This document shows, piece after piece, positions 33,110 to 40,804 of a DNA stretch of 64,000 nucleotides (positions are counted from its first letter, which is position 1; each line of letters begins with the position of its first letter). The position numbers and the translations under genes were made by a program. The notes beneath the pieces are model-generated. The model was not told where the DNA came from and ran no database searches. It saw only the letters and a list, made by a program, of their open reading frames with translations. Origin of the DNA: VBWE01 sp943372645 (GTDB taxonomy: Bacteria; Bacteroidota; Bacteroidia; Palsa-965); NCBI GenBank assembly GCA_943372645.1, contig CALRZN010000014.1, positions 1 through 64,000 of the forward strand, given 5' to 3'.

Positions 33110-34591
33110 TTATGTGTGTTGTTTTGCAGCAGTATCCAGCAGCACGCGGGCGCGGAGCAGGTAGGTGGCAATGCGCGGATCGCGGGTGGAGCCAAATTGT
33201 TTGTCAATTTTTTTCTTGATCTCGGCAATTTGTGCGGCGGCGGTTCTGTTTTTGAAACAGGCAAACACGGCGTTATACACCAGCATGTTTTCCTGCTTCA
33301 CCGCTTCAGCAAAAGCGGGCAGTGCAGCGAACCGGCAGGCTTCGCGGATGTAGCCGTGGAGCGCGAGGAATGCTGCAAAGTTGAACAGCGTTTCGTTATA
33401 AAGCACTGGAGCTGTTTTTTCAACGATCCGCAAAAACGCTTTGACTTTTCGTTTCAGAAATTCCGGATCGGCCGGTTTCAGTTTCGGCGTGGCAAACGAA
33501 TAGATGGACGCCATCACCGCATACGCCCGCAGCCGGTGTTCTTCCGGTTCGTCTTTCTGCATGGCCAGTAATTTTTCGGCCGATTGCAGTGCTTCGGCGT
33601 AACGGCCGGTTACCGTTTCGAGGATGGATTTGTTGAGGTACAACCCGGCGCTTTTGCGGATGCGCAGTCCCGGCGTTGTTTCAACAATGTGAATACATTC
33701 CGTGACGGCTTTGTACGCCGCTTCTGTATCGCCGCGCAGGTATGCATATCCACACTCGGCGCTGGTAAGCACAAAACGGTCGAGCTCACGCGCATGCGCT
33801 TCATAAAACACCACCGGAATATCGGGATACGTTGCGGTGAGTTCACGGATGCGTTTCTGGTGCCGGCCCAGTGCGCGCAGGTCGTGGCCGTATGATGAGG
33901 TGCCTAGCATAAACGCCGTGAAATGATAATACATTTCAAAGCGCGGGTATTTTGCATACTGCCGGGCGATGGGTTTCATTTTCGCAATCAGTGCGCGTAC
34001 TTCCTGGTAACCGTAATGGGTAACGCCTTCGTGTGCCTTGCGTGCATACAGGCGCAGCTGGTGCAGTGCGCGCTGCAGGTCGGCGGCTTCTTCCAGTTCG
34101 TTATACAGTTTGATGTTGTCAGGCGTTATCTGCTGCGGAATTTTGCTGAAGATGAGCATGCTGATGGCATCGGGCAGCAGTTCAAAAATATTCTGCTCCC
34201 GCAGTTTTTCAATCAGCAGCAGCAGGCGGCGCCGGGCTTCTTCCAAAAAACTCTGCTGTATCAGCACCCGGCAACGGTAATATTCTTCCTCCAGCGGAAG
34301 CAGCTGCAGGTCACCGGCCGGACTGCCGGAACCGCTGCCGCTTTCGAGCGCCTGTGCCAGTTTTTTGCGCAGCTTGAAAAAACGGTTGCGCAGCACATCA
34401 AAGGTTTCTGTTTTATCATCACCGCCATAAATAAAATCAACGGCTTCGTGCAGGCTGAAGTTTTTGTTGCGGAGCTGCCCGAGAAAATCAAGCAGCAGCA
34501 GCATCTTTGGTGAATCCGAAAACTGGCGGCGCAGCGCATTGCGGCTTATTTCAGGTAACTGCTGATACGTTTCGCGAATGTAGGTATTCAT
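33110..34591 (-). CDS. helical repeat protein with N-terminal winged-helix-like region (module B partner)
   Basis: A 493-residue paralogue of the protein at 27877, recognisable along its whole length: MNTYIRETYQQLPEISRNAL, SPKMLLLLDFLGQLRNKNFS, VLRNRFFKLRKKLAQALE, LLPLEEEYYRCRVLIQQSF and KLKPADPEFLKRKVKAFLR all have counterparts there. Cytoplasmic, no signal peptide, mostly helical. It starts 27 bp after the glycosyltransferase-like gene on the same strand and could be read from that promoter. Role unknown; pairing with a lectin/LamG gene in both copies suggests they work together. Confidence 0.8.
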   Translation of the reverse strand: MNTYIRETYQQLPEISRNALRRQFSDSPKMLLLLDFLGQLRNKNFSLHEAVDFIYGGDDKTETFDVLRNRFFKLRKKLAQALESGSGSGSPAGDLQLLPLEEEYYRCRVLIQQSFLEEARRRLLLLIEKLREQNIFELLPDAISMLIFSKIPQQITPDNIKLYNELEEAADLQRALHQLRLYARKAHEGVTHYGYQEVRALIAKMKPIARQYAKYPRFEMYYHFTAFMLGTSSYGHDLRALGRHQKRIRELTATYPDIPVVFYEAHARELDRFVLTSAECGYAYLRGDTEAAYKAVTECIHIVETTPGLRIRKSAGLYLNKSILETVTGRYAEALQSAEKLLAMQKDEPEEHRLRAYAVMASIYSFATPKLKPADPEFLKRKVKAFLRIVEKTAPVLYNETLFNFAAFLALHGYIREACRFAALPAFAEAVKQENMLVYNAVFACFKNRTAAAQIAEIKKKIDKQFGSTRDPRIATYLLRARVLLDTAAKQHT

Positions 34592-34618
34592 GGTATAGCA
34601 GGCGGATGATTTTTTAAA

Positions 34619-36574
34619 TCAGTAATTCGGAACGTTGCCGTAAATAACGGTACTGCCGCGAATGGTGCGGATGGTTACGTTGTCAATGCGTGCGGCGGCA
34701 TCGCGGTCGTTGAAAAAATAAATGCGGAACGTATCGCCTTTGCGCAGCTCTTTGTACATACGCACACTGTAAAAAAATGTATTCGACGTTCCGGTGGTGT
34801 GGTGCACATGCGCAAATTCGCGCCCGGTCCAGATCAGCAGTTCGTCGCCCCGCTTAAACTCTATCACCGCAATGGGGGCAGCCCCTGAATCGGCACGCAC
34901 ATCGGCTTCCACCGAAATGTAATCGTTGGGCGAAGTAACTTCCGTACCGATGGTGCCTGTAAATACCGGGCCATATACTGCGTCCGGTTTCTGAAGCACC
35001 AGGCATGTGCCGCCGCTTTTCGCCAGCGAATCGGTTTTCACCGTATGCAGGTTGTCTTTCCAGCCCGGTTTCAATGTGGTGCTGATCGCATCGGCAAATA
35101 CAAAAGCGGTATCGTTCGGCTGTGCTGTCTTTACCGGGTTTTTAGAAAACAGCCAGCTTTCGGAATTGTAATAATAATTGCGTTCGGCGATGTACGGATA
35201 TTTTTCGCGGATGAGGTAAATGGCTTCCTGCGAAGGTGCTTTGGTGCTCCACGTCCACGCGAAATAATCGGCGTTACTTGTTTGCACCAGTTGGCGGAAA
35301 TCGTACAGCTTTTCCGGGTGATCGGCATCAATAAACGTGGTGCCCATTTTCGGATGCCAGTTCATGCGGTCGAAATAATAGCCCGTGAAATAGGCTCCAT
35401 CATAGTTGCCGGCAAAGGCCATGTTTTTTTCACCGTATGTATCGGACCAGCGTTTCATGTCCGCCACAAGGTCGCTCACCCGCCCGAAGTGATTGGTGAG
35501 TGCATATTTTTTCTCCAGCACAGTGCTGCCTGCAGGAATAAGCGCAAACGGAATTACAATCAGCCCGGCCGCATTATGCACATCGCGCAAACCGGAAAAC
35601 AAAAACATGAGCAGGAACGGCATACTGAAAAGCAATACCGAATGCTGCAGTACCGGGCTGCGGTAAACAGAATAAAAATAGCCTACCGCAAGTGGAATGA
35701 TAAACCACGCAAAAGCGATCACGTAAAATTTATTCCAGTTGCGGCGTTTGATCGTAAGGAAAACAGAAACAGCAACCGCCAGCAAAGCAGCACCGCCTAC
35801 AATCCACGAATTGTTAAACACAAATGCAATATGATCCGTAATAAACGAAGGTGTTGGCGGAGCCAGCCACGCATCGCCGCCACCCACACCGCCAATGCTG
35901 AACTGGTGTTTTGTAAAACCGATGTGCGGAATAAAAATCAGCAGGGCCGCAACACCCGCAAGCAGGTAATGCCAGCGGTTTGTTTTCGAAAGCAGGAAAA
36001 GTCCCGTTAAACCCACGAGCGCCACAAACAGAAAACTGAAGTAGTGTGTGTACATGGCACCGGCCGTAAACAGCGTGTAGGCCAGCAGCACATGCCATTT
36101 GCGCCCGCGCGCTTCGTCAAATAAAATGCGGTTCCAGAAAAACACGGCGCCCATGCAGAAAAACAAACCGAATGCATACGGACGCGCAAGCTGGCTATAC
36201 ATGAGCGGAAATTCGCAGAAGGCGAGTATGGCGGCGGTCATCAGCGCACATGCATCACCAAACCAGCGCCGCGCAACAGCAGCCGCAAACCAGATGGCAA
36301 ACAGCGAAGCAAGCGCAAACGGGAAACGGATTGCAAATACAGAAAGCCCAAACGTTTTGGTACTGCACCACAAGAGCACCTGCGCAAAGGCCGGGTGCCC
36401 GTCGGGTTTCACGCCCTGCTCCAGCATCTCCCCGAACGATGAAAAATGCAGCCGCTCCAGTGCGCTCAGTTCATCGGCAGTAAGCGAAACACGGCCGAGG
36501 TCGTAAAACCGCAGCACGGCCGCCGCCACAAGAATAAAACCAAGCAGGAAATAATAACGGCTTTTGCGGAGCAT
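34619..36574 (-). CDS. GT-C family (PMT/ArnT-like) membrane glycosyltransferase
   Basis: A 651-residue inner-membrane protein with about 11-12 transmembrane segments in residues 5-370 and a large C-terminal soluble part. The first periplasmic loop carries the acidic motif in RVSLTADELSALERL and the segment KPDGHPAFAQVLLW, as in dolichyl/undecaprenyl-phosphate-sugar mannosyltransferase-type (family 39-like) enzymes; ARPYAFGLFF is also typical. Residues 480-650 look like a beta-sandwich (ISVEADVRADSG ... DNVTIRTIRG). It should move a sugar from a polyprenyl-phosphate donor to a protein or lipid outside the membrane. ATG 36574 is preferred over ATG 36631 because a -7 box lies between them. Confidence 0.83.
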   Translation of the reverse strand: MLRKSRYYFLLGFILVAAAVLRFYDLGRVSLTADELSALERLHFSSFGEMLEQGVKPDGHPAFAQVLLWCSTKTFGLSVFAIRFPFALASLFAIWFAAAVARRWFGDACALMTAAILAFCEFPLMYSQLARPYAFGLFFCMGAVFFWNRILFDEARGRKWHVLLAYTLFTAGAMYTHYFSFLFVALVGLTGLFLLSKTNRWHYLLAGVAALLIFIPHIGFTKHQFSIGGVGGGDAWLAPPTPSFITDHIAFVFNNSWIVGGAALLAVAVSVFLTIKRRNWNKFYVIAFAWFIIPLAVGYFYSVYRSPVLQHSVLLFSMPFLLMFLFSGLRDVHNAAGLIVIPFALIPAGSTVLEKKYALTNHFGRVSDLVADMKRWSDTYGEKNMAFAGNYDGAYFTGYYFDRMNWHPKMGTTFIDADHPEKLYDFRQLVQTSNADYFAWTWSTKAPSQEAIYLIREKYPYIAERNYYYNSESWLFSKNPVKTAQPNDTAFVFADAISTTLKPGWKDNLHTVKTDSLAKSGGTCLVLQKPDAVYGPVFTGTIGTEVTSPNDYISVEADVRADSGAAPIAVIEFKRGDELLIWTGREFAHVHHTTGTSNTFFYSVRMYKELRKGDTFRIYFFNDRDAAARIDNVTIRTIRGSTVIYGNVPNY

Positions 36575-36591
36575 AAACAGGTTTGTTATTG

Positions 36592-36599
36592 CAAAGCTA
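36592..36599 (-). promoter_or_regulatory. Bacteroidota -7 box TAGCTTTG
   Basis: Exact TAnnTTTG match on the minus strand, 17 nt before ATG 36574. It lies inside the longer frame from 36631 and so fixes the start of the glycosyltransferase gene. Confidence 0.55.
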
Positions 36600-36663
36600 A
36601 TAAAGGATATTGTAAAATAGCCAGCATACAAATCGCAGGAGCTGTAAAATAAAACGTATGCTG

Positions 36664-36768
36664 AGTTTGCAGTCAGGCAGTTTGCAGTTCTGCTTGTATT
36701 TCAAGGAATAAGTTCCGGTTTCGGAATTAAAAAAACTGCAAATTGCAAACTGAAAAAATGCAAACTAA
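36664..36768. repeat. nested inverted repeat of TTTGCA units
   Basis: The left arm (36664-36689) holds AGTTTGCAGT and CAGTTTGCAGTT; the right arm (36734-36768) holds AACTGCAAATTGCAAACTG and ATGCAAACT, in reverse orientation. It lies downstream of the sprE stop on the minus strand and could end its transcript or be a dispersed palindrome. The gap 36600-36798 holds no gene. Confidence 0.5.
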
Positions 36769-36798
36769 ATTATAGGATGTCAAGGATAAACGATCCCG

Positions 36799-39450
36799 TT
36801 ACGGCGTTTTCTTAATCACCTGCTGCTCAAAAAACTTCTTGTACGCATCCACATCTTTGTCTTTAAACAGGATGGCGAAGTTTTCCGTAGAAATTGCAAA
36901 CGCCTGGTAGCTGCCCGGCTGCAGGTCGTTGAACACTTTTACATTGCCTTTCAGCAGGTTGTGGTAATCAACGCCGAGGCTGCGCGATGCAAAACCTTTT
37001 ACCATCACCAGCTGGTTTTTGGTATCGAGCATCAGGCTGGTAACGGCCAGGTTGGCCGAACCATAACTTTGTGCATTGTAGTCAGAAAGCGCCGAACGGA
37101 ACTTGTTCAGGTTGCCTTTGCCGTTTTCAATAATTACGATGTACTGGTACTCGGTTACTTCGGTTACTTTAAATGATGCATTGCCGGCCCCGCTGTCCTG
37201 CGGAATAGTACTCGCCTTTCCTTTAATGCGGTCGAGCAGGGCCTGGGCCTCGTCTTTCACCGCGTCTTTCGGATGTTTGATGATGATCTGCGTAAGTGCT
37301 TTCGTCAGCGCATCCTGTCCCTGCGTGCGGCCGAGGCTGAGTGCTTTCAGGTAATCGAAACGCGATGCATACGGATTGTTTCCAAATTCACTTTCCGATT
37401 TTTCGCAGCGGGTAATTACCTCGGCGTAGTTACCGGCTTTGTACAGCAGGAATGTTTCGCCGTAATAAGCAGTAACACGTTCGCGGTCGGCGTTCACGTT
37501 TACTTCGTAATTCGGGTTTTTGATGATCTGCGCGTATTCCGATTCCGGAAAGTTTTTCATTATATAATCGCGCTCGGCATCGGCCTTCGGCTGATTTTTC
37601 TCCGCCAGGTAAAGCCGGTACAGCTGGTAGTGCGAGGGCAGGGAATACTTGTGTTTCGGGTAACGCACCGTGAGTTTGTCAAACGACTCAATGGAACGTC
37701 CGTTGTTGCGTAACTGCTCCTTGTAAATCGATCCGAGGTTGTAATACGCATCGGCCACTTTTTCATTCGATTTGTCCTGCGCCTCTTTGCTGAACGGCAG
37801 GTTTTTGATGTAATACTGCCGCGTTTTGTTGTCGGCCGGTTTGCCTTTGTCGGGACCGGCTACTTTTGCCGTATCGCCGCCATCACCGCCGTCGCCGTTT
37901 TCAAGAATCGTTTCTTTGTTGGCGCGTCTCCAGTTGTCTTCCAGCTTACGTGTGCCCCAGCGTTTGGCAAATTCGTTTACGCCATAACTTACGTTTGAAG
38001 GATTGTACCAGTACCACGATCCGCCACCCTGCGCTCCGCCGGATGTTGTAGTGCCGCCACCGCCCTGGAAATTAACGAAGTTGCCGCCCTGTCCCGAAGA
38101 CGTTCCGTTTTCACGTTGCTCCTGCAGTTTTTTATCGCGGTCTTTCTGAATCTGGATCAGCTTGTCAATGTACGGATACAGCTTGGTGGTGTCATCGCCG
38201 TAGGTTTCCACTACCTGCTGCAGGCTGTCTTCCAGCTTCACAATTTTCAGGTATTTCACCAGGTTGTTCAGGCTCTTGCGTTTGTCATCAATCGCGGTGT
38301 ACCCTTCAAATCCTTTCGGCAGAATCATCATCGTGCTGTCGTAATACAGCTGCGCATTCGGATAATCCACACGCGAAAAATAAATATCGGCAGCAGCCAG
38401 GTACGAAAGCGCTTTCTGGTTGATGTTGCCCATGCTCACCGCGGTCGAAGTTTTGTAATACTTCAGGGCGAGGTCTTCGTTTTTTGCACGCTGTTCAATT
38501 TCACCGAGCGAAAAATAAATCTGGTCGTAGTACTCTTTGTTCTTCGGATCTTTCAGCAGTTTGTTCAGCTCTTTGCGGGCCTCTTCGCGTTTGCCCGATT
38601 CTGCACCGCTCATGCGCGAACGGTTAATCTTGGCGTTAAACAGCATGATGTAATCCGGGTGCATGTCAACCACCTTTGCAAAACATTCCGTTGCTTCCTT
38701 GGTTTTGCCGGTTTTCTGGTACAGCTGCCCCAGCACGTAGGTAAAGCGCGCCTTTTCTTTTTTGTTTTTGGTCAGTTCAACGGCTTCTTTCAGTGCTTTG
38801 ATGGCCGGGCCGAAATTGCCTTCGCGGATGTACAGGTCGGCATACGTGGCTTTAATCTGCGGCTTCAGTTCTTCCGGGCATTCCTTATCGTTGTCAATGA
38901 GATCGAGCAGGGGCATGGCTTGGGAAATGCCGCCGAGTTCCAGGTGTGTTTTGGCCTGCCACAGGTAGCCCGTAAAACGAACCGGGTCTTTTTCATATTT
39001 GCGCGATACGTATTCAAATGTTTGCAACGCCGACAGGTATTCGCCTTTATAATAACGGGCACGGCCGATGAGCACATAGTTTTCGTCAATCCACTTTACA
39101 GCCCCGGCAATTTCGGTACCGCCACGGTCCGTAATGGCATGACGTTCAATAAGTGTACTCGACTTTTTAATGCTTTTCTCCATGTCGGGATAACATCCCT
39201 TGGTGGCCGAACTGTTCGGAATGCGGAACAGGGGCAGAATCTGGGTATAATCGTCTTCGTACGAGTCAGCCAGTTTCGAAAGGCCTTCTTTCATACTCTC
39301 TTTCGAGTAGAAATAACCATTGTACCGCGAAGTCAGGTTATGGTAACCGCGGGTTACAACCGTATTCTTTTTTTGAGAACAGGCTGCCAGCAGGATCAGG
39401 GTCGATAAAACGATACTCAGATAAATTCTCACGTATGCTGCGTATTTCAT
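36799..39450 (-). CDS. sprE: SprE/PorW-like TPR lipoprotein of gliding/type IX secretion
   Basis: An 883-residue lipoprotein (lipobox LAAC, Cys24) followed by CSQKKNTVVTRGYHNLTSRYNGYF, closely like the start of SprE/PorW, then many TPRs over about 120-420 and 590-700 (YVLGQLYQKTGKTKEATECF, DAYYNLGSIYKEQLRNNGRS), a Gly-rich linker near 505-525, and a C-terminal repeated domain (YQYIVIIENGKGNLNKFRSA). Known SprE/PorW is needed for T9SS protein secretion and, in gliding species, motility; the many T9SS cargo genes here fit. The start at 39450 puts the lipoprotein signal at the N-terminus; the frame upstream to 39537 is dropped because a -7 box lies within it. Confidence 0.87.
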   Translation of the reverse strand: MKYAAYVRIYLSIVLSTLILLAACSQKKNTVVTRGYHNLTSRYNGYFYSKESMKEGLSKLADSYEDDYTQILPLFRIPNSSATKGCYPDMEKSIKKSSTLIERHAITDRGGTEIAGAVKWIDENYVLIGRARYYKGEYLSALQTFEYVSRKYEKDPVRFTGYLWQAKTHLELGGISQAMPLLDLIDNDKECPEELKPQIKATYADLYIREGNFGPAIKALKEAVELTKNKKEKARFTYVLGQLYQKTGKTKEATECFAKVVDMHPDYIMLFNAKINRSRMSGAESGKREEARKELNKLLKDPKNKEYYDQIYFSLGEIEQRAKNEDLALKYYKTSTAVSMGNINQKALSYLAAADIYFSRVDYPNAQLYYDSTMMILPKGFEGYTAIDDKRKSLNNLVKYLKIVKLEDSLQQVVETYGDDTTKLYPYIDKLIQIQKDRDKKLQEQRENGTSSGQGGNFVNFQGGGGTTTSGGAQGGGSWYWYNPSNVSYGVNEFAKRWGTRKLEDNWRRANKETILENGDGGDGGDTAKVAGPDKGKPADNKTRQYYIKNLPFSKEAQDKSNEKVADAYYNLGSIYKEQLRNNGRSIESFDKLTVRYPKHKYSLPSHYQLYRLYLAEKNQPKADAERDYIMKNFPESEYAQIIKNPNYEVNVNADRERVTAYYGETFLLYKAGNYAEVITRCEKSESEFGNNPYASRFDYLKALSLGRTQGQDALTKALTQIIIKHPKDAVKDEAQALLDRIKGKASTIPQDSGAGNASFKVTEVTEYQYIVIIENGKGNLNKFRSALSDYNAQSYGSANLAVTSLMLDTKNQLVMVKGFASRSLGVDYHNLLKGNVKVFNDLQPGSYQAFAISTENFAILFKDKDVDAYKKFFEQQVIKKTP

Positions 39451-39452
39451 GC

Positions 39453-39468
39453 CCCCCGGAAACGGGGG
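39453..39468 (-). promoter_or_regulatory. GC hairpin immediately before the sprE start codon
   Basis: On the minus strand CCCCCG-TTTC-CGGGGG forms a 6-bp all-GC stem with a 4-nt loop, 2 nt before ATG 39450. With transcription starting about 6-7 nt after the -7 box, the hairpin would make up nearly the whole leader. Confidence 0.5.
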
Positions 39469-39473
39469 AAAGA

Positions 39474-39481
39474 CAAAAATA
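39474..39481 (-). promoter_or_regulatory. Bacteroidota -7 box TATTTTTG for sprE
   Basis: Exact TAnnTTTG match on the minus strand, 23 nt upstream of ATG 39450. Confidence 0.5.
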
Positions 39482-39643
39482 TTTGTTTTTTTCTGATAAT
39501 AGACGAAAAAAGCCCGTTCCGGTTGCCCCGGAAACACTTTTTAATCCCGAAAACGCCTTTTCCGCTTCGAGCCGTAGCACAGAAGTCCGAAATTCATCGC
39601 CTGTTCGGCTTTCACGCAAAGAAAGAATACCGATATTTGTTTG

Positions 39644-39819
39644 ACCGTTATCAGGCAGTAGATTTCGTCGTGAGCGTGTAAAACGCAAAAAAGGCAGGGG
39701 TTCGCGCAAGATTTTCGCCCACAGGCGTAGTTTTTCCTACGTCGCGGACGGAAATCGAGCAACCGCCTGGATTTGAAGTGTTTTGTGCGCGTAATAGAAA
39801 TCTACTGCATGATAACGGT
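39644..39819. repeat. 176-bp element with 23-bp inverted ends
   Basis: The 23-bp ends 39644-39666 and 39797-39819 (ACCGTTATCA then GCAGTAGATTTC) are inverted copies with one mismatch. The 130-bp interior holds a small hairpin (CGTAG-TTTTTC-CTACG). It lies between the divergent sprE and M23 genes. The form is that of a MITE or other palindromic repeat; no target-site duplication is clear. The rest of the 385-bp gap (39451-39835) has the sprE promoter and no other gene. Confidence 0.6.
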
Positions 39820-39835
39820 TTAAAGCAGTTGGTGA

Positions 39836-40708
39836 ATGACCGAAAAGAAAACCCGTTGGCGCCGTTTTACCGCGTGGATGCGAAACCGCTACCGCCTGGT
39901 AATTATGAACGACGACACTTTTGAAGAAAAGTGGTCGTGGCGGCTTACGCCATGGGGTGTAGTAACCCTCATCGGTTCGGTCAGTCTTGTTATGACGGTG
40001 CTGGTAATCAGCCTCGTAGCGTTTACACCGCTGCGCGAATACATTCCCGGTTATGCCGATGTGGGCCTGAACCGCGAGCTTTATAAAGCAGAGCTCCGCA
40101 TCGACTCCATCCAGGAAAAAGCAATTGCCGACAGCATCTATTTTGCCAACCTGAGTATGGTACTCGGGGGCAACGAAAAACCGGAAAGCCCGAAAAACCC
40201 GCGCGATACCACCAAAAACTACAATAACCTGCCCCTGTCGCCTTCCGCCAAAGATTCCGCGTTCCGCAAGGAGTTTGAGGCCGGAGAAAGTTCTTACACG
40301 CTGGCGCTCGGCGATAACAAGGGCAACACAGGCATCAGCGGCTTTTTCTTTTTCCCGCCCATCAAAGGCATTGTTACCAACTCGTTTAACCAGGACGATG
40401 AACATTACGGCACCGATATTTCCGCCCCGGAAAACGAAGCCATCAAATCAACGCTCGATGGTACGGTTATAATGTCGGGCTGGACCACCGAAGCCGGTTT
40501 TGTAATCCAGGTGCAGCATTCAAACAACCTGGTTTCCGTTTACAAACACAATTCCACGCTGCTCAAAAAAACCGGGCAGTATGTAAAAGCCGGAGAGCCC
40601 ATCGCCATCATCGGCAGCAGCGGCGAACTCACCACCGGCCCGCACCTCCATTTTGAACTCTGGTACAACGGCACACCCGTTGATCCGCAGGAGTACATTG
40701 CGTTTTAA
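39836..40708 (+). CDS. membrane-anchored M23 family metallopeptidase
   Basis: A 290-residue protein: basic cytoplasmic N-terminus, one membrane helix at about 43-65, short coiled/linker region, and a LytM-type M23 domain at about 180-288. Zinc motifs are HxxxD in EHYGTDISAP and HxH in TGPHLHFELWYNG, the standard family forms, so activity on peptidoglycan crosslinks is likely. Bacteroidota M23 proteins of this layout (a KTRWRRF start and a DDTFEEKWSWRLT region before the helix) are common. Divergent from sprE. Confidence 0.92.
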   Translation: MTEKKTRWRRFTAWMRNRYRLVIMNDDTFEEKWSWRLTPWGVVTLIGSVSLVMTVLVISLVAFTPLREYIPGYADVGLNRELYKAELRIDSIQEKAIADSIYFANLSMVLGGNEKPESPKNPRDTTKNYNNLPLSPSAKDSAFRKEFEAGESSYTLALGDNKGNTGISGFFFFPPIKGIVTNSFNQDDEHYGTDISAPENEAIKSTLDGTVIMSGWTTEAGFVIQVQHSNNLVSVYKHNSTLLKKTGQYVKAGEPIAIIGSSGELTTGPHLHFELWYNGTPVDPQEYIAF

Positions 40709-40804
40709 TTAGCCTGTAAACGATTTATTTCCGGGAATCCTTGCTTTTGATTTGTAAGTAGCCTACTTTTCGTAGTGGCAAACCATTTTTTAAAAAACAC
40801 TCCC

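Noticed and set aside
38116..39408. 430-codon open frame on the plus strand
   Set aside because: Antisense to sprE, with the same Phe/Arg/His-rich composition and no recognisable domain.
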